Shown in pieces: positions 51,134 through 59,695 of a DNA stretch of 64,000 nt. Both the position numbers and the translations under genes were made by a program. This DNA is from an uncultured Prevotellaceae bacterium (lineage in GTDB: Bacteria > Bacteroidota > Bacteroidia > Bacteroidales > Bacteroidaceae): the NCBI GenBank assembly GCA_946410305.1, contig CAMJZV010000002.1, positions 124,001 through 188,000 on the forward strand. Direction: 5' to 3'. The notes beneath the pieces are model-generated. The model was not told where the DNA came from and searched no databases. It was given only the letters and a program-made list of their open reading frames with translations. Positions within the stretch are counted from its first letter, which is position 1. The number at the start of each line of letters is the position of its first letter.

Positions 51134-52252
51134 ATGATTGTCATTGCTGATGATATCACTGGTGCTGCGGAGATGGCAGGCATCGCCCACTGTCATGGGC
51201 AACAGGTGCGTCTCCTTTGTTCTGTTTGCTGCGACAGTGTCGCAGCAGAGAGGGCTGGAACGACCGTCATTGCCACAGACACCCGTTCCATGACGGAGGA
51301 TGAGGCGATAGCGGAAACCCGCCGCATCACTGCTCATTTTTCATCAGCAAAGCCAGATTCTTCATTCTTCATTCTTCATTCTTCACTCTTCAAAAAGACT
51401 GACTCCGCCCTACGTGGACACGTAGTAGCGGAACTGAAGACGCTGATGGAGACAATGGGTTATAAGCGTGCTGTCTATCTACCAGCAAATCCCTCCAAGG
51501 GAAGAATCATCAAGGATGGTGTCTACTATATCAACGGAACACCTATCGACCAGACCGACTTCTCGTTCGACCCGGAATTCCCAGCAAAGACAGCTGTCCT
51601 CAGAGAACGTTTCCCTGATGCGGAGGCAAATGGTATCGTGATGCCTGATGCGGAAAGCAAAGAAGATATCCAAAAGGTAATAGCCACCTATGATGACGGA
51701 CATACGCTTTTCGCTGGTGCTGCCGATTTATTCGAGGCAGTCTTAGGTAGAAATCATAGAGCATCTATGATCTCTGGTACTTCTAGTACTTCTAGTATTT
51801 CTCGTCCTTTCTTTGCCTATACCCTCTTCCTCTGCGGCAGCACACAAAGCAAGCCATTGGACCTCGGCATGCCCGTGACAGCAATGCCACGAGACATCTA
51901 TGACGGTTCTAAGGATATCACGTCCTGGCTGGAGGAAGCCAGTGCCATCTACAGGCGGGAAGGTTCCCTGATGATTACTATTCCCCACCGTCACCGTACA
52001 GGAAAGGAAGTCGCCATCCATCTGCGGGAGACGACAGCCATCTTATTACAACGGTTAGTGGCTATACAACAACCCCGACAACTGATTATCGAAGGAGGAG
52101 CCAGTGCCTTTGCTACCCTGCAACGTCTTGGGTGGAATGAATTGGAGGTCGTCAGTCAGTTAGCACCAGGGGTAATAAAAACGAAAGCCCCAAATGGGAC
52201 TTTCGTTATCATGAAACCAGGAAGTTATTCCTGGGGATTTATTTCACAATGA
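51134..52252 (+). CDS. DUF1537 (four-carbon acid sugar) kinase
   Basis: The 372-residue protein starts best at ATG 51134 (MIVIADDITGAAEMAG, the DUF1537 N-terminal signature); the longer frame adds residues encoded by the heptamer repeat. The C-terminal domain keeps FLCGSTQSKPL and the ATP-site IEGGASAFATLQRLGW and KPGSYSWG. Such kinases phosphorylate D-threonate, D-erythronate or related four-carbon acids for a PdxA2-type dehydrogenase, giving dihydroxyacetone phosphate. Three repeat-like inserts lie inside the frame: a GCTGCGAC-type palindrome (51227-51247), five ATTCTTC heptamers (51357-51391) and an ATCATAGA inverted repeat with TTCTAGTAC units (51753-51806), giving Ser-rich linkers. The 3' end overlaps the convergent lyase gene. 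Confidence 0.82.
   Translation: MIVIADDITGAAEMAGIAHCHGQQVRLLCSVCCDSVAAERAGTTVIATDTRSMTEDEAIAETRRITAHFSSAKPDSSFFILHSSLFKKTDSALRGHVVAELKTLMETMGYKRAVYLPANPSKGRIIKDGVYYINGTPIDQTDFSFDPEFPAKTAVLRERFPDAEANGIVMPDAESKEDIQKVIATYDDGHTLFAGAADLFEAVLGRNHRASMISGTSSTSSISRPFFAYTLFLCGSTQSKPLDLGMPVTAMPRDIYDGSKDITSWLEEASAIYRREGSLMITIPHRHRTGKEVAIHLRETTAILLQRLVAIQQPRQLIIEGGASAFATLQRLGWNELEVVSQLAPGVIKTKAPNGTFVIMKPGSYSWGFISQ
51227..51247. repeat. TGCTGCGACA palindrome inside the DUF1537 gene
   Basis: TGCTGCGACA-G-TGTCGCAGCA is a perfect 10 bp inverted repeat with a 1 nt loop, in frame and translated as part of SVCCDSVAAERAG. It is nearly the same as the intergenic palindrome at 48825-48846. Confidence 0.8.
51357..51391 (+). 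repeat. 7 bp tandem repeat (ATTCTTC, five units) inside the DUF1537 gene
   Basis: Four ATTCTTC units and one ACTCTTC are translated as SSFFILHSSLF between two conserved domains. The unit length is not a multiple of three, but the reading frame is kept through the whole insert. Confidence 0.8.
51753..51806 (+). repeat. ATCATAGA inverted repeat plus TTCTAGTAC units inside the DUF1537 gene
   Basis: ATCATAGA-GCA-TCTATGAT (51753-51771) is followed by three 9 bp units like TTCTAGTAC. It is translated as a Ser/Thr-rich linker (SGTSSTSSISRP). Confidence 0.7.
52180..52207 (-). terminator. Terminator for the pectin unit, embedded in the kinase gene
   Basis: AACGAAAG and CTTTCGTT with inner CCC/GGG form a 11 bp imperfect stem. 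On the minus strand TTTTTATT follows. It lies 32 nt past the stop of the PL1 lyase, but within the coding sequence of the convergent DUF1537 gene. Confidence 0.7.
52217..52234 (+). terminator. Hairpin near the 3' end of the DUF1537 gene
   Basis: CCAGGAA-GTTA-TTCCTGG is a perfect 7 bp stem followed by ATTTATTT on the plus strand, inside the last codons of the kinase gene. It may help end the acid-sugar transcript. The weak T-run keeps confidence low. Confidence 0.4.
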
Positions 52253-54872
52253 ATTTCTTTCCATTCTGGATATAAACGCCCTTCTTTAATTGACCATTAG
52301 CAACCTTGCGGCCCAACAGATTGTAGGTAGAATTGTCAATGTTCAATGGTGAACGGTCAATGGTTTGGATACCTGTCGCTATTCCTGTCACGGCAACGCC
52401 AAAGCGCTGACTCCACGAGGTTTCGCCATCGTTAACAGTGACATTGATATAGCCAAATCCAGCATTCTGACCAGCCACCGCCTTTACCAGAGAGCCTTCA
52501 ATAGAAGGTGCAAATAAGCTACTCTCAGTGGCTACAGTATAACTAGGCACCTTCTTGTCATAATCGTTATTCTGACCATAGAATCCTGCAAAGAAAGGCT
52601 TCACGTCCATCGTACCCGTCTCGCCAAGCTTTACCATAACATAAGGATGAGCCATGAAATCGAGGTAGTCGTCTAACAGCGTCCAGCCGTCGTAGTTGGG
52701 GTCGTCGTTGTGGTTGGCCACACTGGCATTACTACCAATCATCTGTTCCCACCAGTCAGGCATACCATCCTGGTCCGTGTCCCAGTCAGCAGCACGATGC
52801 TCCTCGGGATAAGTCTCCCAACCTTTACCAGCAGCGTGCTCTGTAATATCTTCCTCTGTGTCTATCTCACCTTTGATGCCCGACTTAGAACCTTTATAGG
52901 TCCATGTGCCGCTCAGTGTCTCCTTGACATTACGCAGATGTTGCTCGTCACGCTGAGGCATCGTGGCACCCGCATAACTGGTGACAATCTTCAGGGCATC
53001 CTTGGCAGAATGGATAGTGGCTTCGGAAGGGAAGAAGGGCGCATCATACCACGTACTCTCCTTGTCAGGACCAGAAGCCTCATATGTATCACCTAACTTA
53101 TCGTTGGTCAGCGTATGGTTCTTGTTCTCACGGATGTTTCCGCTGACATATGCAAACTGCTGACGCGTATTGCCAAAGTCCTCATTCTGGGCAATAAACA
53201 ACTTCTTCTGGCTACTGGCCTCACCCATCTTGTAGTAATTGTTGACGAATTGCATGTGCAGTGCTCCACCATCGGTAGTGCGTCCACCCCAGTTGTAGCA
53301 GACGTTGTTAAACATGTCCAGTTCTCCGGCAGCGTTGCCGGCACCATCCAGTCCACCACCCATCGACCAGTTTCGACCATTACAGTTGACGAGCAGGTTA
53401 TGGCTGAACGACCCCACGCTACCACCGATGGTAGCAGCAAAGCCGTGGTTCTTGCCGTCGCTGTAGTTCTTATGTCCCGTGATGCCCAGCGCCTCTGTAA
53501 TCATGGAATACTGGAAGGTAAGATTCTTGGCACCACGACTGGAGAAGGTCTCGTCAGACCCCCATGCCGCTGTGGTGTGATCTAATATGGTATGGTCGTT
53601 GCCTGCTCCGAGGGCATTGCCTGTGTTCTCACCATAGACACCCAGTCCGCGCTTGAACCGCATGTGCTGGCAGATAACATCACTGCCTAAACCGATATTC
53701 GAGGCCTTGATGCAAATGCCCTTACCAGGAGCCGTCTGTCCGGCAATGGTGATGTTGGACTTGGTGAAGTGCGAATTGAAGTCCAGCTCAATAATACCAC
53801 TCACGTCAAATACGATGTAGTGAGGTTCATCGATATGAAGCAGACCATAAAGCAATGTTCCAGGTTCCTCGCCACCACTAAGACTAGTAACATGGTACAC
53901 ACTGCCACCACGGCCTCCAATGGCATAGCGTCCATAACCCTCGGCTTCAGGGAATGCCAGCTGACGGGGCTTGAAAGTCCATACTTCACCTGTAGTCACA
54001 TTACCAGAAGCGTCTTCTTCGTCAACACGCCAATAATAGGTATTCATCGACTTGAGTCCGTTCACGGTGTAATGCGTACTCGTGGTTATCCCTTGCTTGA
54101 GCATGTCCGTTTCTGAAGTTCCGAGCCATACATGGTGCTTGACTGCTGAACTCGCAGTCTCCCACTGTAAGTCGAGACTACCATCGTCCGCATCCACATG
54201 CATATCACTCTTAGATGGTACAGGGTTAAGTGCTGTCTTGGAGTTGTCCGACTGATTGAAAATCAGCGCATTCAAGGTAACGGTGGTGGTACCGTATGTC
54301 TTCCCACTCTCAGGTGTCGTGACGTAAGATACTACGATAGTCTGACCATCGGTTACGTCAAACTCCACATATGACTTTCCACTTTCTGACTCTGTCGTCT
54401 TCCTGTTGGTTTGTTCAATGCCCTCCAACTTCTTGACGCCATTGACATAGACATCCATCTTGGGAGCATCAAGCCCTTCCACGTTATTATGAAATGCTTG
54501 AACAGAGTGATGTCCTGCAGACAAACCCTCAATCTTCACGTCTAACTTGACTGCACCACTTGTGATGTTGGAGTGATCATCTCCATAGACAGCCAGTCCA
54601 TCGCCTATCAGTTTGTAACCCATGTTAACCACACCCTGTTTCCAATATTTAGTTAGGACGTGTATTCCTGCATATGCAGCATCAGGTGAAAGGGTAATGG
54701 TAATGCCGTCAAAGGTTCCTGTGGCAGAAGCTGTTTCTGTAACAGCCCATGGGGTGTAGCCTGGCTCTGTTCCCTCTGCTTCAGAGCGACCGGTCATGTT
54801 AAAGTCAATCTTCTGTGCCAACAGCGTAGTTGAGCACAGAAGACTAAACAATAAAATAAGTTCTTTCCTCAT
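52239..54872 (-). CDS. Secreted pectate lyase (PL1) with N-terminal beta domains and sorting tail
   Basis: The 877-residue protein has a signal peptide ending LLAQ (residue 20). Residues ~21-210 form a carbohydrate-binding-like beta domain, ~215-303 a fibronectin type III-like domain (YYWRVDEEDASGNVTTGE), and ~304-680 a PL1 beta-helix beginning LAFPEAEGYGRYAIGGRGGSVYHV with ITIAGQTAPGKGICIK and DHTTAAWGSDE, all typical of Bacteroidetes pectate lyases. DWDTDQDGMPDWWE is a calcium-binding TSP3-like motif. The tail YNLLGRKV...GVYIQNGKK marks export or surface attachment. It cuts polygalacturonate by beta-elimination. It is the last gene of the pectin unit and overlaps the convergent kinase by 14 nt. 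Confidence 0.88.
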   Translation of the reverse strand: MRKELILLFSLLCSTTLLAQKIDFNMTGRSEAEGTEPGYTPWAVTETASATGTFDGITITLSPDAAYAGIHVLTKYWKQGVVNMGYKLIGDGLAVYGDDHSNITSGAVKLDVKIEGLSAGHHSVQAFHNNVEGLDAPKMDVYVNGVKKLEGIEQTNRKTTESESGKSYVEFDVTDGQTIVVSYVTTPESGKTYGTTTVTLNALIFNQSDNSKTALNPVPSKSDMHVDADDGSLDLQWETASSAVKHHVWLGTSETDMLKQGITTSTHYTVNGLKSMNTYYWRVDEEDASGNVTTGEVWTFKPRQLAFPEAEGYGRYAIGGRGGSVYHVTSLSGGEEPGTLLYGLLHIDEPHYIVFDVSGIIELDFNSHFTKSNITIAGQTAPGKGICIKASNIGLGSDVICQHMRFKRGLGVYGENTGNALGAGNDHTILDHTTAAWGSDETFSSRGAKNLTFQYSMITEALGITGHKNYSDGKNHGFAATIGGSVGSFSHNLLVNCNGRNWSMGGGLDGAGNAAGELDMFNNVCYNWGGRTTDGGALHMQFVNNYYKMGEASSQKKLFIAQNEDFGNTRQQFAYVSGNIRENKNHTLTNDKLGDTYEASGPDKESTWYDAPFFPSEATIHSAKDALKIVTSYAGATMPQRDEQHLRNVKETLSGTWTYKGSKSGIKGEIDTEEDITEHAAGKGWETYPEEHRAADWDTDQDGMPDWWEQMIGSNASVANHNDDPNYDGWTLLDDYLDFMAHPYVMVKLGETGTMDVKPFFAGFYGQNNDYDKKVPSYTVATESSLFAPSIEGSLVKAVAGQNAGFGYINVTVNDGETSWSQRFGVAVTGIATGIQTIDRSPLNIDNSTYNLLGRKVANGQLKKGVYIQNGKKFIVK

Positions 54873-54875
54873 GTC

Positions 54876-57800
54876 TTATTTACTCACTACCTTTGTTGTA
54901 CGTGTTGATCCGTCAGTCAGCGTATCGCAAACCATAGTTACACCGTGTTGCAGACGATTCACCTGACGACCGTCGGGAGTAAAGTATTGACGCTTAGCAA
55001 CAGGCACATTGTTAACAACGGCCTTAATGCCTGTTACAGCATCTGTTGCCTTGGCAACCTCGCCGGTCACGCCGAAGGCACTGATACACTGTACGGTGAT
55101 GTCGTCAGCATATTTGCAACTTGTATCTTGGGTAATGGTGGCCACACCACCCTTGACAATCAGATAGCACTGTGCAAAACCAGTCTCATCAACCCACTTC
55201 AGTGTGGAACCATTCTTCGTCAGTTTCGGAGCAGGAAGGATAAATGCCTGCCAGTCGGCATCCCAGTTGTCTGTGCCACGAAGCATGTAGTCGAGTTGAT
55301 AGCTGTCAGACTCCACCTTACCAAGAATAGCCTTGCTGGTGCAGGAGCCACCTTCTCCTGTAAACTGAGTCTTGCGCTGGCTGAGGTCTACGACGTTGCC
55401 ACTAGCATCCATCGTGTTATATTCTGCCATCCGTATCGGTAGTCCGCTCATGTCTGACCATCCTACGGGATATATGGATACGCCTTCCGTCAGGCGGGTG
55501 TTGATAAAGCTAACGATGGGCTTCTCTTTCCAGGGACGTCCCAGATAGGTGGTCAGACCTGGCGTCTTGGCAGTGATGATATTGTCACGGAATACATAGC
55601 CATACTTCGCTCCACCTTCCTGAGCAGGGGCTACTATCCAGCCTCCCGACTCTACAATGCAGAGTGTATCACTGTCGAAGAACACCTCGCCCGTACCATA
55701 AATAAAGTCGGTACGACCGCTGATTTTGCAATTGCGGACGATATGGCGATACTTGTCCTTGTTGCCAGTGCGATAGGTATCCTGATAGCCTTCCAAGTTA
55801 CACTGCGTAATGCAGATGCGATCGGCATTGGTATAGAGTGCCAGTGCCTGACCCTCCTTAGCACGGGTATTGCGCAACGTCAGGTTGTCGAACGACACGT
55901 CGTTGGCAGTCACGTTAACGGTAGCATTGGTATTGACATTGCCGCCATCCTCCGTGTGCAGTTTGTTCCAAGTGATGACGGTATTGTCTTTGCCCTGACC
56001 CACCAAGTGGATATTGGCACGATTGATTACCACGTGACCAAAGTACACACCCTTCTTGATAAATATATAATAAGGTGTAGCATCATCCGGTGCGGCATTG
56101 ATGGCAGCCTGAATGGGAGTGGTGTCACCAGCACTGTTTGGCTCCACAGTAGCGTTGAAGCCCGTAAATGTTGATGTCGACTGGTGCTGGGTGTATTTGG
56201 TAGCGTCAATCTGTCTGTCAGCGACGCCATTGAGGAACAGCTCCAGATTGCTGTAGCCACTCGTCGTCAGTGCTGCACCATCACTGGAGTCATTGGGATT
56301 CAGTCCCACCTCGGTCTCGTAGGCATCAGGCAAGCCGTCACCGTCAGTATCGACGACCTGACAGGCGTAGTCTTTAGCTTCAGGCTGCAGACGAGGATAG
56401 CAGGTGACGTCAATCTCCTGATTGTCCTCAGCATTATCGCCCTCATAGAGGGCTGCGAATACATCGTGATTATTCAGTGTGATATCCTTCGGTGAATTGA
56501 TGATGCCCATACCACGAGAGAAACTTCCACTCTCCGTACGTCCCGCAAACTGCGGATCTATCGTTCCGGCAGCCTCGGCTAGAATGCGAACATCTACTTC
56601 GTCGTAGCGAGGCAGCGAGGCGCCAGCCTGTGTCACCACCTTTTCATAAGCCTCATCGGCAGTCTCGTAAGTCAGTCCGCTCCACTCTACTATCGACTGA
56701 AGGATATAGGTGTCGTAGGTTGCCTGCGACTGCCCAACACTCTCCAGATTTACAGCACGCTCAGAACTATTATTGATAAAGCCATGCAAGTTATCGGCAT
56801 TCACCTTCTCCAGCACCTCATCCGACCAGATTTTGGTAGAGGGTGCCCACTTACTGCCCGTCTCAAACTTATTACCACTGAGATACCACTGGCCCACACC
56901 ATTACTGTTGGAGGCGCCCACAAAGTAGCGGTTACTAGAGGTATTATTCCTCGTCGTAGGACCAGGGCGGAAGTAGTTGTTAATCATATAGGTACGGTTG
57001 TATCCGTTGCAGCTCTTATCGTTCTCACCACCATAGAGGCTGTTGGGCTTGCCCCAATTGAAGATGACGTTGTTGACGAACTCATTATCCACATGACGGT
57101 CGTTGGTGCTGGCACGCACACCATTGAATCGCGGTGTACGGTTGTTGCAGTTGGCGATGAGACAGTGGTGCATCGTACCATGCTCGCCACCCCACTGGGC
57201 TGCGTAGGCACGCGCCCCCTTGGTGTTGCGAGAGTCGTAAAGACCCTCCGAGAAGATACACCACTGGACGGTGGTATAATCACAGTCGTACATCGTCAGA
57301 TTCTCCTCCATAGACCATGAGAAGGTGCAATGGTCAAGGACGATGTTCTGGACATTCTCCACGTCGAGCATCGACATGCTCTTGTTGGGCAGGTCTCCTG
57401 CACGGAAACGGATATGGCGTACAATTGTGTTCGACTGTAGCTTCAGCTGATATCCTGCCAAACAGACACCTCCACCAGGAGCCGTCTGACCAGCGATGGT
57501 GGTATTAGGTTTCACAGAGAAGCGCGAAGTGATATAGATAGTGCCTGCTACCTTGAAAAGGATGGTGCGAGGCGTATCATCGCCTGTCGTTGCAGCCCAA
57601 CGGAAGGTGCCTTCCTCGCCTGTATCGTCAAGACGCGTGACGTAATACACCTTCGAGCCACGTCCATCAATAGCACGTCCACCAGTGGTGAAGCGTCCAT
57701 ATCCCTCAGCACCAGGGAAGCTGACGAGGTCGGGATTGTAGTTATCGAGTTTCTTGAAGACAGCATAGACTGTAGCATCCTCATTGACTGTGAAGCTGTA

Positions 57801-58319
57801 TGTGGTATTGGTCGATAGGTTCGCGCCACTGCCATTCTCCCAACGCACGAATTCATGACCTGTGGCAGGCGTAGCCTTCAGGATTACCGTAGTACCAGTA
57901 GTAAGCGTATGAGAATCACCACTAACAGTTCCCTCTGGAGTTACTGTGACCGCACCCATACCTTCACAGCCAGGCTTTACACTACATGTTAAAACACTAG
58001 CTGCAAGTGAATTGAACTTTGCAACGATATTAATATCGCTTTGAATGTTCGTAAACTGATAAGGATTTACAGTTGAGATTAATTCGCCATTAACATACCA
58101 TCCATTAAAGTCAAAGCCAGGATTGGCTGTAGCCGTAAACGTAGCCTTACCACCTGCAACGATATCACGTTCAGGACGTTCTACAGAACCAGCATTTTCT
58201 GGGTCGATAGTGACAGAAAGATGAAAGGTGTTAGACTCCAGTCCTGGCAATGAGGCTACAGCAATAGCTGTTGCTGATACCAGCAATACAGCCATCAACA
58301 TCATGATTTGTTTTTTCAT
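54876..58319 (-). CDS. Bifunctional pectate lyase (PL1) - pectin methylesterase (CE8)
   Basis: This 1147-residue secreted protein has two divergent InlB-like domains after the signal peptide (~30-105 and ~110-190, SGWYVNGE and VRWENGSG type). A PL1 lyase domain (~199-640) begins VSFPGAEGYGRFTTGGRA with TIAGQTAPGGGV and VLDHCTFSWS. A TSP3-like DTDGDGLPDAYE (657-668) joins it to a CE8 esterase (~718-1030) with catalytic D847 (GYQDTY), D871 (GRTDFIYG) and R928/W930 (LGRPW). The esterase removes methyl groups and the lyase cuts the exposed polygalacturonate. The C-terminus (YFTPDGRQV) is a degenerate form of the sorting tail and lacks the NGKK motif. A 3 nt gap separates it from the PL1 gene. Confidence 0.9.
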   Translation of the reverse strand: MKKQIMMLMAVLLVSATAIAVASLPGLESNTFHLSVTIDPENAGSVERPERDIVAGGKATFTATANPGFDFNGWYVNGELISTVNPYQFTNIQSDINIVAKFNSLAASVLTCSVKPGCEGMGAVTVTPEGTVSGDSHTLTTGTTVILKATPATGHEFVRWENGSGANLSTNTTYSFTVNEDATVYAVFKKLDNYNPDLVSFPGAEGYGRFTTGGRAIDGRGSKVYYVTRLDDTGEEGTFRWAATTGDDTPRTILFKVAGTIYITSRFSVKPNTTIAGQTAPGGGVCLAGYQLKLQSNTIVRHIRFRAGDLPNKSMSMLDVENVQNIVLDHCTFSWSMEENLTMYDCDYTTVQWCIFSEGLYDSRNTKGARAYAAQWGGEHGTMHHCLIANCNNRTPRFNGVRASTNDRHVDNEFVNNVIFNWGKPNSLYGGENDKSCNGYNRTYMINNYFRPGPTTRNNTSSNRYFVGASNSNGVGQWYLSGNKFETGSKWAPSTKIWSDEVLEKVNADNLHGFINNSSERAVNLESVGQSQATYDTYILQSIVEWSGLTYETADEAYEKVVTQAGASLPRYDEVDVRILAEAAGTIDPQFAGRTESGSFSRGMGIINSPKDITLNNHDVFAALYEGDNAEDNQEIDVTCYPRLQPEAKDYACQVVDTDGDGLPDAYETEVGLNPNDSSDGAALTTSGYSNLELFLNGVADRQIDATKYTQHQSTSTFTGFNATVEPNSAGDTTPIQAAINAAPDDATPYYIFIKKGVYFGHVVINRANIHLVGQGKDNTVITWNKLHTEDGGNVNTNATVNVTANDVSFDNLTLRNTRAKEGQALALYTNADRICITQCNLEGYQDTYRTGNKDKYRHIVRNCKISGRTDFIYGTGEVFFDSDTLCIVESGGWIVAPAQEGGAKYGYVFRDNIITAKTPGLTTYLGRPWKEKPIVSFINTRLTEGVSIYPVGWSDMSGLPIRMAEYNTMDASGNVVDLSQRKTQFTGEGGSCTSKAILGKVESDSYQLDYMLRGTDNWDADWQAFILPAPKLTKNGSTLKWVDETGFAQCYLIVKGGVATITQDTSCKYADDITVQCISAFGVTGEVAKATDAVTGIKAVVNNVPVAKRQYFTPDGRQVNRLQHGVTMVCDTLTDGSTRTTKVVSK

Positions 58320-58338
58320 ATTTGTTTTAGTAGTGGAA

Positions 58339-58366
58339 AGCGGAGCACCTCGAAAGGTACTCCGCT
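58339..58366 (-). terminator. Hairpin between secreted-protein gene and PL1-CE8 gene
   Basis: AGCGGAG and CTCCGCT, extended inward by ACCT/AGGT with one mismatch, form a 12 bp stem with a CGAA tetraloop. There is no long T-run after it, so it may be an attenuator or an RNA-processing site that sets the ratio of the two gene products. Confidence 0.5.
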
Positions 58367-58390
58367 ATAGGTTACGTATTGAAAGGATGG

Positions 58391-59446
58391 TTACTTCACC
58401 ACCATCTTCTTGCCATTCTGGATAACAACACCCTTGTAGGTACTGTCGACCTTTTGGCCTGCGAGGTTGTAGCGAGCACCGGTAGCCTTCTCAGCAACAG
58501 TCTTAATAGACTCTACGCCTGTCATATCTTCCTTACTCTTGCCAGGAGCGAAGGTATAGCCTTGGAAACCAATCTGAGAATTGCTCTGGAACAGCCAGTA
58601 GGTCTTGCCGGCCTTGGCATCTATGATAACATTACCCCAGAAAGGCTGGTTACCAGCACCGATAACCCAAGGCTTATCAGCACTGCCCAAAGCACGAATC
58701 TCATCATTATTCATGAACTTCTTCTTACCGACCTGCTCAGCAGTGCATCTGCCTGCTGTAACATCATCTTCACTATAGTTCTGACCATTGATGTAACCCT
58801 CTACAAGATATGGGCTGCATGCCTTGGTTTCGCTATCTACCAAGAGGGTCAGGCGGTTACCCTTGTTAGCCCATATACCAACCTTTAGAGCACCATCAAC
58901 CTTCGTGGTAAACTTGTAGTAGAGACCGCTTTGAGGCTCACCACCGGTAGCAGGATCAAAAGTTGTATAGACGACGCGATATTTGCCTGTAGGATCACCA
59001 TCGGTGTAAATCTCCTCAGCAACCATTGACACGGCAGGAACGCCCGTTCCGGCAATATACGAGAAATTAATGTCGCCCTGGTTCTTCTTTTCCCACATGA
59101 TGGGCTTCGTAGAATTGATGGAGACCAGCTCGTAAAGGTGCAGAGTTTCGTCAAGCAGATTACCAATAGTAATGTCCTGGCCCAAGTTTACCGTAGGATC
59201 ATCTGGGTCAACCTTATCAGCAGGCTCAGCAGAACCCACAGCCTCAACCTCGACGTTGGCCGTACTGAACTTCACCACAGAGCTACCATTTGCGACATTG
59301 GTTGCCATATTGTTCTCGTCGATAATCGAGGAATAAGCGACATCCACGTTGCCGTCAGCATCGACAGCAGTATAGCTCTCTTCTGTCTGGGCATTAACAC
59401 TCATGGCAACAAATGCCATGCATACTAGAGTAAAAATTTTTTTCAT
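58391..59446 (-). CDS. Secreted protein of unknown function with sorting tail
   Basis: The 351-residue protein has a signal peptide (MKKIFTLVCMAFVAMSVNAQ). It is beta-rich, with an N-terminal acidic, low-complexity stretch (~22-90, AEPADKVDPDDPTV) and a later jelly-roll-like domain (DGALKVGIWANKGNRLTLLVD, then TYWLFQSNSQIGFQGYTF) that could bind carbohydrate. The tail YNLAGQKV...GVVIQNGKK matches the sorting-type C-termini of its neighbours. I do not recognise a family. It is the first gene of the pectin unit and has a strong promoter, so a pectin-binding accessory protein is a reasonable but unproven guess. Confidence 0.7.
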   Translation of the reverse strand: MKKIFTLVCMAFVAMSVNAQTEESYTAVDADGNVDVAYSSIIDENNMATNVANGSSVVKFSTANVEVEAVGSAEPADKVDPDDPTVNLGQDITIGNLLDETLHLYELVSINSTKPIMWEKKNQGDINFSYIAGTGVPAVSMVAEEIYTDGDPTGKYRVVYTTFDPATGGEPQSGLYYKFTTKVDGALKVGIWANKGNRLTLLVDSETKACSPYLVEGYINGQNYSEDDVTAGRCTAEQVGKKKFMNNDEIRALGSADKPWVIGAGNQPFWGNVIIDAKAGKTYWLFQSNSQIGFQGYTFAPGKSKEDMTGVESIKTVAEKATGARYNLAGQKVDSTYKGVVIQNGKKMVVK

Positions 59447-59539
59447 AAATGTTTTAGTTTTGTTTATTAATATTATGTTTATAGTAGTTCATTTTTGTGT
59501 GCCACCTCCTAAGAGGATGGTACACACTGAATTTCGCGA

Positions 59540-59571
59540 CAAAGTTAATGGTTTTTTCAATAACTTCCAAA
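59540..59571 (-). promoter_or_regulatory. Promoter of the pectin unit
   Basis: On the minus strand, TAACTTTG (plus-strand 59540-59547) and TTTG (59568-59571) are 20 nt apart, an exact match. The leader of ~90 nt contains an imperfect hairpin (59497-59526), a possible regulatory or stabilising structure. Confidence 0.75.
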
Positions 59572-59650
59572 CTTTTTTGCATAAAATCCACCTTATAATA
59601 TAGAATTAGGTTGGATTTGATGGAGAATGCCTCCTTTGATAATAAAAAAA

Positions 59651-59674
59651 CGGAGCCTCTTCACAGGGGCTCCG
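59651..59674 (-). terminator. Rho-independent terminator of the rhamnose operon
   Basis: CGGAGCC (59651-59657) and GGCTCCG (59668-59674) form a 7 bp stem extended by two inner pairs. On the minus strand it is followed by TTTTTTT. It lies ~20 nt after the rhaD stop. Confidence 0.85.
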
Positions 59675-59695
59675 CTACGATTATATGTTCAAGTT

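Noticed and set aside
59497..59526. Riboswitch in the pectin-unit leader
   Set aside because: Only one imperfect hairpin is visible and it matches no riboswitch pattern I know; it is mentioned only as part of the leader.
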